Shown here: positions 44,501-56,357 of the stretch, one piece after another
Numbering within the stretch: position 1 is the stretch's first letter
Layout: the number at the start of each line of letters is the position of its first letter
NCBI RefSeq assembly: GCF_964355755.1
Contig: NC_092670.1
Location: 38,737,795-38,801,794 of the forward strand
Length of the DNA: 64,000 nucleotides
From: Antedon mediterranea
Taxonomy: Eukaryota; Echinodermata; Crinoidea; Comatulida; Antedonidae
Direction of reading: 5' to 3'
Translations under genes and position numbers: made by a program
Notes under the pieces: model-generated
The model's database searches: none
The model's input: only the letters and a program-made list of their open reading frames with translations
What the model was told of the DNA's origin: nothing

Positions 44501-47500
44501 TAGGCCTACCTTTTTTCTTCTTCTTGCCAGTTTCATTCTGTGCTGCAGCGCCTCCTTGCTCTCGCACTGTCTTTTCAAGTAGTTCAGTTCGAGCTAGCTG
44601 TTTAACTCTCGTTTCATATTGCTCTAAAGAAGAAAAATGTTCTTAAATGTTAAAAAAAATATATTGGCAATAAAGATTTCCTCAGACCTAAGATCTATCT
44701 ACACTATCAAACTTTAAAAAAAGTGTGATGTACCCAAATATTGTAGTGATATGCTTAAATATAGTAGTGATATGACATCATCATGTCCATATATATGGAC
44801 ACATCACATTTTGTTGTCACATAACGTTTAGTGTAGCTTTATTTTGTTACCTTGGTGCTCGTAAATTTGGGCGTAGAGTTTCTCAATTTTGGAGTAAACG
44901 TTGTCTAGAATGAAGTTTAGTTTATCAAGGCGAGCTTGAAGCAAAATCTACAAAACAAAGTAAAACAACAATTTTTATCAGAAAGTAACAGTATTCATTT
45001 TAAAAAACACACTAAAAACTAGGCCTAAAAAGTTACATTTGATTAGTGAAACTAAAGAATAATCTTACGGAATCTTCACTTGGTTCAACCCCTGAAGAAA
45101 GAGTCGTAGACTGCTCAAGGTCGCTAGTAGGACTGTCTGATGTTTTTCTATTGTCTGACTCTGCTTTTGCTATTTCAGTTGGACTTATGTATTCTTCAGC
45201 ATCTGGTGATTCTGCCGTACTACTAGCTGTTACAAAAGTGTTCTGAAAGTCGTTACTTTTACTTGTAGAACTAATGAACGATGGTTGTGCTGTAACGTCT
45301 GCAGTTGAGAAGCTACTGTCCCATGTATTTTCTTCAAAGTATTCGTCACTATCTTTCTTTGAATTTGTAAACTCTCTGAAAACTCGTTGATAAAAGCCAA
45401 TTCGTGTTTTCCTGTTTAAAATAGTCAATGAAAATAAATTATGTAATTCAATTTATTGTCATTTGTAAATATATACAACAATATTTATATGCGTCAAGTT
45501 GACCTTGAACAACTAACAGATGATCAAATTGTTGCTCGCACGTCGTCTGCAACCATGCGTATGTTAAAATTTATATATTTATATACATTGAAATTAATTG
45601 AACGGTTTCGGCTAACAACAAATAAATAGAACTATAAGGTGAAACTAAACCCCACCGGACACCATCCCGGTACTGGTGTATTTTTGTTAGAAGAGTAAGT
45701 AAAATTTGAACACGATCACAATCGATAATTAATGACGTCATTTACGTGCGCGCCAACTTTGGCCATGTCATGTCATTAGTGATTATGAAAAGAAAAGTTA
45801 TAAATAAACACTTACTGAACGATGCAATATTTGGCAAGACAGTCTAGGGGGTCTCTGAGTATAGGGTCTGGGCTTTCTGGAAGGGAAGTCCGCTTTGGTC
45901 GATTCCACGACTTTTTCAGTTTTCTAAATTTAAAAAGAAATACCTATAAGTTACTGGTACTAGCCCTAAACTAATGGAAACACTATAGCAATCCATAAGG
46001 CATGCGATTCGATTATTCCTACCTCATTTTTCGCTTCCAAATAATTGGTTCCCGTTTAGGAGCAACGGGAGAGGGCAAAGGAATTGGAGTTGGGGTCCGG
46101 GGCGGAGGAGTTTCTTCTTTCGGCTGAATGACCGGCGTCGCTGGTAAGGGAGGTAGCACCAATGGTTCCTGTACTGGTTTTCGTAGTGGTGGTGGTGGTT
46201 CTGGTTCCGGTGGTATTCGTTCTGGTACTATTGGTAGTTTTGGTAGTTCAACCTTTTCATTTTGAAAGAGAAATACAATAATTATCATAACTATCTATCT
46301 CAGTATATGTATGTAGTAATAGTATTATATCAATAGTTAGCAAATAATTTATATAGGCCTTTAGGAATACACCATACCTGTTTAGGCTTCTTAACGGGAG
46401 GAATCTTCTTTCTTTTGTTTATCTTCTTTTGTTGATATTTTGGTTTTGTTTCTTTAACTGTAGTCTTCAAATCTAATATAAATCCACGTTAAAAGTGAGT
46501 ATAAGTCCCTACTCAGATTGTATACCGTATTGTATGTGTAATCTATAGGCCTATATTTCGTTGAAGTTGTACAACCATGGAGTTATCAATTATTGCTCCA
46601 TGGTACAACCATGGATTACCAAACCAAATTATTTCACTGTAATGATTCTTGATATTCGATATTAGTTACATCCTCATTTCACTACGTCTAAATGCCACCA
46701 AAGAGTTAAAAAGCAGTTTAAAAATGTTAGAAAAGGAGGAGAGACGCATCTTTTGACAAAATGCTGGTCAATATTTTGTCTCTCATAAAGGTGATGAGAT
46801 TACTGGATAGGAGGATGGTGTTAGTTCACTCATTTACCTGGCTGTTTCAGCGCTTTTTCTACTTTCGGTAATTTGGGAGGCGGCAGTTCTTTTAACGTAT
46901 GTTTTTCTTCTGGTTTTTTGATTGGCTTTACTAACACTATAATAGGAGATGATTAAGCAAAGATGGAAACATAAGAATGACTTTATAAATGGATATGATG
47001 GTGACGAAGATAATAGTAGAAGTTTGATAAATGTGACAAGTTGATTGGTAATATGAATGACAGTTATAGTGATGATAGTGAGATATGAAAATGATTGTAT
47101 TGCTGACGTCATGTTGATATAATCATAATATCCAAAATAGATAGCACCGTAATATAATTTATATACAAAAATATGAAATGCAAATAGATAACGTGATCTA
47201 AAAAGCCGTAATATATGTTTGTAAGAGAAAATAATGTGAAGTTATGATAATATAGTCTATATATTGCAATTAGTAAATATTTTCTGTAAATCATTCAACA
47301 AAGAGACACAAAGTTGACGCGCGCGTACAACAGTCACTGTTGTACGCGCGCGCCAGCATTGTGTCTGAGTCGTACAATAAACATCAGCGTTTGAACGCGA
47401 ACACGTTCTCTTTATGAGGGTGCTAACAATATAATTAATACTCTATTTAGTAATCAAATTAGCTTTCCACTTTCAATGATTTTAACCCAGATTTTACTTG

Positions 47501-50500
47501 ATGACTTACTTGGGTTGGTATCGTCGATTTGTGGTAGTGGAGGAGGTTTTGGTGGCGGATCCTTTGGGGGTGGTGGTGTTGGTTCACGCGGGGGTATTGG
47601 GGTTTGTTCTTTCTCTGGTGGTGGAGTTGGTTCATTGTCAGAAGGTGGCCGTGGGATTTCGGATGGGTAGTCTGGTGTTGGATAGCGATCTGGAGTAGGG
47701 GGTTGTTCAATAGGATGTGTGTCAGCTGAGTTTGTAGAAGAAGGTACCCTCGTTTCAATATCTACGTATAAAGAAATAGTGACGAAGAAACTACAAGTTG
47801 TAATTCTATAAATCTAAAATAATCTAAAATATTAATGAAGAAGTACGAGTTCCAATGCTATAAATCTAAAATAATTCAAGATATTAAAAGAAATACAGTA
47901 GGCCTGCATTGGGAAGATCAGGAAATCTGCTAATAACAAGTTTATAAAAAGTTCAATTTCGAGATAATAATGATAATAATAATAATAATAATAATAATAA
48001 GATTTTTATAAGTGTTTAGTAAAAAAAGCAAGTCTATGAATCCGAAAATAATAAAAACAAGAGAAAGTATTAAATCATTGAAATATAATATATTTGAAAA
48101 TATAATTGATATGAGGGTTAAGGTGTAGATGACAATATGAAAACGACGATTATTTACCTGGCTCGTCATGAACATCTACTTCCTCTTTTTCTTCTTTTGA
48201 ATCAGGAATTCTATATACAAAATAAATAGAGAAAGAAAGTATAATTAACAATAGCAACTAAAAACAACCGATAACATTTTGCTAATCATAGTGTCTTATA
48301 CAAATAAAATCCAGTAGATATCTTAGAATATTTTTGAGTTACATTTGGACAGGAGTTGGAGAGGGTTCACGACTCTCTTCCCGATTTTCTACGACGACGA
48401 CAGGTGGTGGTGGTGGTGACGTTGGTGGTTCAGGACTAAACCCTACGGGCTCCACTGGTTCTGGTTCCTCTTTATTTTCTTCATCAACCAGCAACTCTTC
48501 TACTGGTGAAATTGGAGAAGGTGAAGGTGAAGGCGATGGAAAAGGCGAAGGAGACGGTAAAATAGATGGAACTGGCTTGAGTTTCGATTTAATAACTGGG
48601 ATCTTAGCTTTTTCAGTTTTTTTGGGAGGTTCCCAAAACTCCGTGGTCTTCTTATCAGTATCTTTTTTAAGTTCGAATTTTTTTGGTTCTTTCCAATCGG
48701 AGTCCCGTCTTCTGAATTCCTGTGTTTGTGTAACTGCTTTTGAGCTCTTTTTGATCTCGAACTCTTTGGATTGCGGAATGTCATAGGAGCGATTCTGCGA
48801 GAACGGATCAATGGCCACAGTCGATTTTGTTTCATTTGGCTTGATTTTAAATGCTTTTGGAGCTGTAATTAAAAACAGTATAACAAAATTGTTTTAAGAT
48901 ATACGAAGAATGATGGCTGAGGTTCTATTAAGACATTTCGGTAGTTAAATAAAACTTAAGCTCTGTCTACACTATCAAACGTTATGTGACAAAAGAAATA
49001 TGATGTTATATCACTACCATATTTGTGTTCATCACATTTTTCCAAACTAGTTTGATACTGTAGACAGACCTTTCCTGCTTCTTATCGTTCATTGTGTCTT
49101 GCCCTAATAACACACATAAATATTCATTACCCTTGTAAAGGTCTTTCCTTAATTCATCTTTCTTGCGTTGTTGTTCTTCTTCGACTTTTCGCCTAGCCGC
49201 CTCTTCCTGTGCCCTTCTTTCTTCCTCTGCTTTCAACCTAGCTTCTTCTCTCTCCTCATCTCTTTGCCTTTGTAGAACTAAGAGTCAAAATACACAGTTA
49301 GATGCCAATTGCAAAATATATAAGTGACCCAGGCATGTTTCCTGTGTGCATGCGTAACAAAAATGATTAGTAGACACAACATACATAGGTTACGGATTGA
49401 ACCAGGGAAGAGTGAAATTTATTAAGAGTAATTTCACTCTTCCCCTGGATTGAACTGATTTTTTCTCGATTGCTGAAATCATGCAAAAAAGAGATAGAGA
49501 TGACTCAAATATCTGATCATAAAACCATGCAAACTGACAATTAATACACATTTAACAACATCGTTAGTGGACACCACGGCACAACAAACTGTTAGATAAA
49601 GGATTCGGAGTTGTAACCTTCTGAGCTAATTGATGTTCCGAGTCCTGACGTCATAGATGACTCGTCATCAGTATGATCACCTTTATTCGTGTTGTGCTTC
49701 ATTAGAGCTGTTAAGGCAAAGTTTAATACAAGAAAACTGGTTGATTCATACAATATAAAATATCTATTCAATAATGACAAAATAAACAGGTCTAATTTTC
49801 TGTAATGTAAAGCTCAACTCAGACAGCGTCGTACGACGAGGCCCAACGAAACGTCTTGAATCTTCGGTGCTGTCTGAGTTAAATCCCGACGAGTCTTTCG
49901 ATAGCTTCGGGCGTAGTTTTTAGGTCGTCGGGAGAACATTAAACATGTTTAACTTTCTCCCGACGAGATGAGTTGTCGGCACTCGTCGTACGACGCTGTC
50001 TGAGTTGGCCTTAATAATAAACATGCAACATTGAATTCGAATAAGACATGTAGCAAATGACTACTAAATACATATTAATATTGATAACCCAAGAAAATTC
50101 ATTCAATATTAATGCAATTACAAAAAGATGATTTTGATATAGTGTATTTGCTTATGATATTGAAATGAAGAACAAAAAGCGTGTTTTATCTACACTATCA
50201 AACTTTACGTGACAAAAATACGATGTGCCCATATATGGACATGATGATGTCATATCACTACCATATTTGGGCATATCACACTTTTTTGTCAAACTAGTTT
50301 GATAGCGTAGACAGAACTTTAGTCAGATCAAGAACTAAGACAATTTTAATGATGAGCGAAAATTTGTAATATTAAAAAAGAAAATGTTATAATTACTCAA
50401 AATACATTAAAGAAACACCAATATTTATAATTAACAACACAATAGCTTCTTTTTCAATTCCGTACACAATTATTTATGAAAAATCGTGATAAACAATTGC

Positions 50501-53500
50501 TTAGTAAGGGGATGACGTGGGGGTTTACAGATAGGATACGGCTGCTTGGGGCGTAAGTGGATATAATGGCTGCTATGCCGTACTGTGTTATTTATAAGAA
50601 TATAAAATAGAAAAAAGACGAACACTTTTAGTTTGTGTGTGGTCTTGTACCCCTTTCACACCAAAAGCAAAACTCCGGAGACACCCCGGAGACACCCCGG
50701 AGACACCCCGGAGTTGACGCCCCGCTGTTTGGTGTGAAAGGTAAAATCAAGCAACTCCGGAGTTTAAAACTGCGGGGTTGAACAGCTGAACATTCTCCGG
50801 AGAGCGAACTGCGGGGACACCCTGGTGTTTTTGTGTGAAAGGGGTATTGGAAAGAGTGTTAATTGAGAGGTTAGCCAATCCACTGCCTTTAAGCAAATTG
50901 AAATGCATGCATCACACAAATCACACAATATATCTAAATCTTAATAAAATCATCACCTTTTTGACAAGCGATACATTTACCTAAAAGAAATTATTAGAGA
51001 TAAAATTACGCTTGTGATGTCTCCCTTCTGTTATTTATTCATTATAGAAGTAAAAAATGTTAACATTTTACAAACAGGTACATTTTCCTTGAGATTGTTT
51101 AACCGTAAAGCCGTATACAGCAATTTACCAATAGTTAACAATTCTGGATACTTACTTATGAGGTGGACAATGCGTGGACATTGTAATCAATAATTGAAAA
51201 TCGATATTTGTCGATATCAATGCCTATCGCCTTAATTGAGGATATGTGCGAATAATGTCACGTGAAATTAGTTTGATAAATAAAATAAAGTTGACTGTTC
51301 TTAATCGTTTTATTTTGTCGTACTTACTTTCATATATACTTGGTTTTACCATGTCTGGTCCATGAACTTGCCTATCGCGTACAAATTGCGGTACGGGTGA
51401 GCGCGTTTCGCGTGGAATTGTTGGTGCGTAAACTGGTCCATCCGGCTCCTTTAGCTTATCAACGTGAAAGAAATCTTTTTCTTTCGATAAAGTTTCAGCT
51501 ATAAGAAAAACGATTAGTTTTTGTTTAATTGCATTTAGAACGATAACAGAATGACTCCCAACAAATGCCAATACCCAAAGAAGTTCACAAACACGGTGTA
51601 ATATAATAACCGCACAAGTTAATGCTTGGTTCCCACTAGAGACGCAACATAAGGACGTAACGTAAGTTAGTTGACCAATCACAAGCGATGAATTATTCGA
51701 ACTGTCGCTTGTCATTTACGTCCTAGTGAGAACCAAGCTTAATGGTCTATTATTATCGCTCGTCAAGTTAAGTTAAACAAATATCCAATTAAATTATACA
51801 TTTACAGTATTTCGAATACTAAACATAGTAAATGCTCACCAGCTCCCATGCGAACCCATTTAGGCAAAGTGGTACTTTCAGGTTTTCCTTCACTGTCGTA
51901 GAACACAAAGCCTCCGCCAACTCGACGAGGTTTTGAATTTTTAGTTCTGAAAAAGAAACTCGATTTAGTGATGATGTCATAGCATTACCATATTTAAGCA
52001 TATTATCACTACCATATTTGGGCACTTTTTTTGTCAAAGTAGTTTGATAGTGTAGACAGAGCTTAAGACTGGATCCACATCACAACATTAGCTGTCACTG
52101 AAAACATAACACCTTTCATCACTATCATACCACTATCATACTAACCTAATCATTGTAGTCTGCTAGGAAGCACAGCCTGTATCTTATCGTATCGGCCATC
52201 CTAGTATGTGCTCAAAACATAGCAAATAACGGTTACATTATATCATAATTCTCTAATAAAGACTCGTTACCGACTTACTGGGAGGTATGAGATCTTGCGT
52301 TGCTATTGGATCTTCCCCATATGCCATCGCCTTGATATTTAAATGTCACATCAGTGGTCACAGAGCCCTCTGCACTATTGTAACTTTCCACCAGACCGTC
52401 TCCCAATCCCCCGTAAATACTAACAAGTTCCCCTTCACCGTAACCCCCAGCATCAGACCGACATCCATAGCACAAATTAGGAGTGTCTTCATTCTTTGTT
52501 CTGATATCGACAGCGCTTAAGTACTTGGGGTTAAGCGAAGCCGTTCCCGTGAGTTGGACGTATGATCTGCCGACATAGTCTGCTCCGATGTCAGAAACAT
52601 TCGAAGGTGCTGGTTGGCTAGAGTTTAGTGGATCGATGGTCACACGGCTTTTATTGAAGTCTACATATCCATGTTTTTCCTGTAAAAATATTTAAAAAAA
52701 AGAAACATTAAACCATTTATTGTTCATTAAAATATTACTGAATTGCAAAATTAAATATACATTGATAAAAGTGATATCATGAAGCGTTTCGGCTAATACA
52801 TGCGACGCTGTCTTATCATCTTTTGACTACACATCATAATGTTATATCACTGACATATCAACATACCATATTTAATGCAACAGTAATGCTTTTTCACACG
52901 AACTGTAAAAATCCGAAAGTCTTAAGCCCTGTCTACACTATCAAACTAGTGTCATAAAGTGTGATGTGCCCAAATATGATAGTGATAATATATCATAATG
53001 TCCATATGGGCACAAGGTTGATAGTGTAGACAAAGCTTTAAAACCCTATTTTCAACAAATCTATTGAACTCAGAGGTTATATAATATAAGATTAAACCAC
53101 TTTCGTTTTGACTGGGCCGTCAATACAATGCCAATGCATTATACAGTAAAAGTAGGATGAACGTATCAAATGCATGATGTAATAAACAAGTCAATATTAT
53201 ACTTCGTGGTTAGTTGATATAATATTCATTGCCAAGTAGTGCTGAATTTGTTAAGCAAATCAAGGAAGAGTTTAGCAAACAAACCAAATGGACTTTATTG
53301 ATACATAGTTGATGAGTCTGGAACAAGAACAGTACGCGCAGTATGTCGACGATACAATTCACTCGACAGTTATTGTAATCGATGCACTTATTGCAAGCCT
53401 ATGCAAAGTGAGCAACTTATTGTTTTATACTTAGGCCTAAAGGGGGTCAAAAGGCATAGAAAAGAAAATTATAACAACACGGCATTTATTTAGATAATTT

Positions 53501-53801
53501 CATTTTGTATTACGTTTTTTACATACCAGGGAAGAGTGTAATTACTCATTTTTAACCAATCTAACCGCACCAAATACTTTCACTCTTTTTCAGGTGCCAA
53601 GGGTACGGTAGCTATCTCGGTCTAGATCGGGTCTAGGCCCCTCTTCTGAAGGTACAGTAAGCCCTAACTTACCCTGAATCCACCCCCTACAAAATTCGTA
53701 GCAGATACCAGCGGCTTACGATGAGGCAATAATTTGGCTTTGTACTTCTTATTTCCTCTAAAACCTGCCACATGAGTCCCCATATTTCTGCCACAACACA
53801 T
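41567..53801 (-). CDS. Unrecognised 22-exon protein: coiled coil, proline-rich, EF-hand-like C-terminus
   Basis: Exons (minus): 53801..53673, 52679..52279, 51946..51840, 51498..51328, 49277..49131, 48862..48343, 48210..48158, 47761..47510, 46936..46838, 46472..46378, 46252..46023, 45923..45816, 45411..45069, 44947..44851, 44623..44510, 44057..43870, 43755..43531, 43143..43051, 42693..42608, 42252..42183, 41908..41792, 41701..41567; in-frame throughout, about 1259 aa. Start MCCGRNMGTHVAG. A charged coiled coil is at about 270-315 (RDEEREEARLKAEEERRAQ), Pro-rich segments at about 480-735 (PPPPKDPPPKPPP), further coiled coil at about 885-1090. The C-terminus (about 1090-1255) is helical with EF-hand-like loops such as KFGREGNGIVDFLDFL, missing canonical Asp ligands. 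No signal peptide or membrane segment. I do not recognise the family. The exon count is secure; individual small exons less so. Confidence 0.8.
42317..42474. repeat. MITE-B copy
   Basis: GCGTGGTTCCCACTAGGACGC to GCGTCCTAGTGGGAACCAAGC. CTGACCAATCAC and CATTGGTCAA are inverted CCAAT boxes. Confidence 0.88.
42747..42951. repeat. MITE-B2 copy
   Basis: AGCGTGGTTGTTTCCACTAG to GTCGCTAGTGTGAACCAGGC. The interior matches the 6135-6491 variant (ACAATTATTGGAAGGG, GATTTCACG). Confidence 0.82.
43312..43446. repeat. MITE-A copy
   Basis: CTACACTATCAAACTTTATG, GATGATGTCATATCACTACC, CCATATTTGGGCA and a right half ending TCAAACTATCT. The outermost bases are eroded on both sides. Confidence 0.78.
44268..44355. 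repeat. Direct duplication, two units of about 44 bp
   Basis: GAAGGTGGCAACCTCCAAAA followed by GGCAAGCCTGTGTGGGAGGA occurs twice head to tail with essentially no difference, so it is recent. Intronic. Confidence 0.9.
44689..44840. repeat. MITE-A copy, degraded
   Basis: TAAGATCTATCTACACTATC, CCAAATATTGTAG, GACATCATCATGTCC and an eroded right end GTTTAGTGTAGC. Confidence 0.78.
45489..45563 (+). pseudogene. Inverted 75-bp copy of exon 16 inside intron 12 of the large gene
   Basis: ATGCGTCAAGTTGACC onward equals the last 75 bases of exon 16 (43870..43944, minus strand) at 74 of 75 positions, but in opposite orientation. It ends exactly at the exon border: the copy lacks the GTAAGTG donor. It does not encode anything on its own. 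Confidence 0.93.
47303..47371. repeat. Long near-perfect palindrome (cruciform)
   Basis: AGACACAA...GCGCGCGTACAACAGT-C-ACTGTTGTACGCGCGC...TTGTGTCT. Arms of about 31 bases differ only in a small central patch (AGTTGA against TGCTGG). Intronic in the large gene. Confidence 0.85.
47970..48001. repeat. ATA/TAA microsatellite
   Basis: A run of AATAATAATAATAATAATAA type in an intron of the large gene. Confidence 0.9.
48957..49073. repeat. MITE-A short copy
   Basis: TAAGCTCTGTCTACACTATC to TTTGATACTGTAGACAGACC. The centre is shortened and it has lost the CCATATATGG word. Confidence 0.82.
49399..49446. repeat. Short hairpin element
   Basis: CCAGGGAAGAGTGAAATT and AATTTCACTCTTCCCCTGG pair around 11 bases with one bulge. 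A looser relative starts at 53527 (CCAGGGAAGAGTGTAATTAC). Confidence 0.7.
49592..49707 (-). CDS. Possible alternative terminal exon of the large gene
   Basis: A good acceptor (CCTTAACAG|CTCTAATG, boundary 49707) opens a frame that matches the phase left by the exon ending at 51328. It reads LMKHNTNKGDHTDDESS.. to ..EGYNSESFI then stops at 49592. It would yield a short isoform of about 307 aa without the coiled coil and Pro-rich parts. It could also be chance; no donor was seen downstream that keeps the main frame. Confidence 0.4.
49807..50014. repeat. Inverted-repeat element E
   Basis: CAACTCAGACAGCGTCGTAC and GTACGACGCTGTCTGAGTTG are perfect terminal inverted repeats. CCCGACGAG and CTCCCGACGAG words recur inside. 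About 208 bp, GC-richer than its surroundings. Only copy in the window. Confidence 0.85.
50182..50322. repeat. MITE-A copy
   Basis: TATCTACACTATCAAACTTT to TTTGATAGCGTAGACAGAAC. Contains CCATATATGG and CCATATTTGG. Confidence 0.84.
50648..50851. repeat. MITE-C, long copy with internal CCGGAGACACC repeats
   Basis: Ends TACCCCTTTCACACCAAAA and TTTTTGTGTGAAAGGGGTA. Inside are three direct copies of CCCCGGAGACAC and an inverted set (CTCCGGAG). Confidence 0.85.
51622..51742. repeat. MITE-B short copy
   Basis: AATGCTTGGTTCCCACTAGA to CCTAGTGAGAACCAAGCTT. One GACCAATCAC box is left; the right interior is deleted. Confidence 0.85.
51966..52068. repeat. MITE-A 3' part beside exon 3 of the large gene
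   Basis: GATGATGTCATAGCATTACC, CCATATTTGGGCAC and TTTGATAGTGTAGACAGAGC. The left terminal repeat is missing; the element begins about 20 bases from the acceptor at 51947. Confidence 0.8.
52922..53041. repeat. MITE-A short copy
   Basis: TTAAGCCCTGTCTACACTATC to TTGATAGTGTAGACAAAGC. Internal CCAAATATGATAG. Confidence 0.82.
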
Positions 53802-54058
53802 AGCGAAATGTTTTGATCGAAAACGAAGAGGTTTCTACCAAATTGTCCTAATGCCACATTATTTATTCAAGCGGAACTATTTTGATAGTTTCCACGGAAA
53901 CATATACTTTCATTTTATTGTTAGATCCAGTTTCATTGATTTTATTTATATTTTTTGTTAATGTATTGTTCTAAAAATGGTCCAATGGTTAGGCGAAGAT
54001 CGTACTAAATTGATATTCTTTCATCATCGACTCAAATTCATTACACGATGTTCACTTA

Positions 54059-54197
54059 TAAAGCTCTGTCTACACTATCAAACTAGTTTACAAACAAATG
54101 TTGATGTACCCAAAATATGGGTCATCATCATCATGTCCATAGGCCTATATGGGCACATTTTTTTGTCACAAGTTTGATAGTATAGATAGAGGTTTAC
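54059..54197. repeat. MITE-A copy upstream of the large gene
   Basis: TAAAGCTCTGTCTACACTAT to TTTGATAGTATAGATAGAGG. Lies about 260 bases upstream of the first coding exon. Confidence 0.83.
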
Positions 54198-54828
54198 CTA
54201 AAGAACTTGATTTATTGTAGCCTGCAACGTTTGATTTTACAGTAGTGATTGAACACCCTATGAACAAAAACTGTGTAATTTTTGCTATCTGTTGTTATTA
54301 CGTTAATCATCAAGACGGGATTGCTTTCGTCCGTATGGACAGGCGCTTATATCGATCCGGGTTTTTATTGTTAGGCCTATCATTTTGTCCGAGTGTGTCA
54401 TTTGATTATGATCGATTGGTTTCGCCACCTCTTCAAGGTGACATAATTAAAGAATGGAACATAAGATTGTTTAGACTTAGGCTAATTAAACTATATTGGA
54501 GAAGTTACATTTAGATATTCCAGTGCCAGTCACTAGCAAAATTAATGTTTAGTTATAGACAGGTTTAAAAGAATCGATATAGATAGCGGTGTTCTTATCT
54601 ATGCTAAGAGGATGTAGGCCTATACGTGTCACTTTCACGATGATTAAATTTCGGGTTTATTTTTTTCGTTTCCAGATTTTTTTGGTCAGACTATTATAAC
54701 ATTGCCTACTGAATTACAAATTACATTACATTACAAAGAAAAAAAACATTTTCACAAACTTCCAATGATCTGATTGGTCAATAGTAGTCTGGCCACGACT
54801 TTTTTAAATTTTTAAACTACTTTTCGTA

Positions 54829-54973
54829 AAGCTTGGTTCCCATTGGGACGCAACGCAAGGAAGTAGACGCAACGCAAACGAGCCAATGACAAGCGACAGT
54901 CGAATAAATCCATCGCTTGTGATTGGTCAAATCCCTTACGTCGTTGTGTTGCGTCTCTAGTGGGAACCAAGCT
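54829..54973. repeat. MITE-B copy
   Basis: AAGCTTGGTTCCCATTGGGAC to CTCTAGTGGGAACCAAGCTG. Contains GAGCCAATGAC and GATTGGTCAA. Confidence 0.86.
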
Positions 54974-56357
54974 GTAGTGGCCACGGACAGTACTATTGGA
55001 ATTAGCCGGCATCTCTTCCTTAGCAACATTTATCATTTTACTCGGTTAATGGCATACCGATGATATTACAGTTGCGGTGCTTCGAGTAAAGGTCGAAAAT
55101 TAAGATATACTAATGAATTGATACGTTTGTTACATCTGCTGGTCGATATTTGATTTCCATTTACAGATAATTCAAGTTACTGCCATTGAACCTTGTCGAG
55201 TCCCGGGCCTTGTGGGCGTCATCGACGGTTTCGGGTGATTAAAGCCCTCTCATTCTGTGCGGTGCGGCATAGCAATTCATGAAGAAATAGCATCCACGTA
55301 TGCTTACAAAAAATATATATTTGAGTCTGAGGATTTTGTAGAGTTATTAAAGTCCCATGTGACATTTATGTCACAATTACATTTACAATATTTAATAGTA
55401 TACCAAAAGAAGCGAGTGCTTGTCATGGTAACCATTTTTTGCATGCATTTAAATGTACACATGATGCCAGACAACATTCAACAAAAATGATTTACAAAAA
55501 AAAAGAAAAAAGAAACAATTGGTCGTCCACGACCGGTCAGCACCTCCGTGGGGCAGTTTTCTGTGGTGAAAATGGGAAATTCCTCTCTACTTTAATAGTG
55601 ACGCACCATGGAGGAAATATATTTCCTCCATGGACGCACGTACATAAGCGCGACCAACAGTGACCACCACCACATGTGAGGTATAAAAGGACATTAGGCT
55701 GTGGCTTAATAATCACTAAGATGACAATGCAAACATTATATAGACTCGCACAGATTGCAGAAGGTAAATCTGCTGTAGGGGTGTACTTTGCATTGGTAGG
55801 CATATTATGAAGAAATAATAGAGACTCACACGCCAAGGAGGCCTATTGTTCATGCTTACCTTACACACAGACGATTGTTATGCGTGTATGGCAATTAGAA
55901 GACTTAAAATTAGCACAAAGGAGCTCACTGTGTTAAAGTTTCGAAGAAATCACCTTACGAAACAACGAAATCAAACGTAATTTCTTTATTAAATTACTAT
56001 AATTATTTGATAAAAGTAACTGCTGTTGTGTTCTGAAAAAGATCTGAACCTACTGTGCGCTTTACATGAATATTGAATAATAATAATGTATCAAGGCCGG
56101 TCTATGTTGTAAATGTTGTGCCAAAAACAACTTTAAAAAAGAACTCATTTAGGCCTAATCGGATTTCAAAAGGAATGTCTCTGTATATCTGGAGATAACC
56201 AAGCAATTTGATTGAAATTGAATCGGGGAGCGGTGGGTTGATTTGTTCTATCTACCATAGTTAATATTTGATTATGCATTTACTGTTCATTTTCACCACA
56301 TATTAAAAAACTGAAAGAAAACTTTTTAAATGTTTAAACGTGACATTAACAGATTTG
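54974..56357. other. Spacer with palindrome and TATA-like box; no supported gene
   Basis: Several open frames of 60-100 codons occur but lack family motifs and splice support. A TATAAAAGG word at about 55682, followed 45 bases later by ATGACAATGC and a donor-like AAG|GTAAAT, could mark a small plus-strand promoter and first exon, but no downstream exon was found. Confidence 0.35.
55606..55633. repeat. Perfect 28-bp palindrome
   Basis: CCATGGAGGAAATA followed at once by its complement TATTTCCTCCATGG, flanked on both sides by ACGCA direct repeats. Confidence 0.9.
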
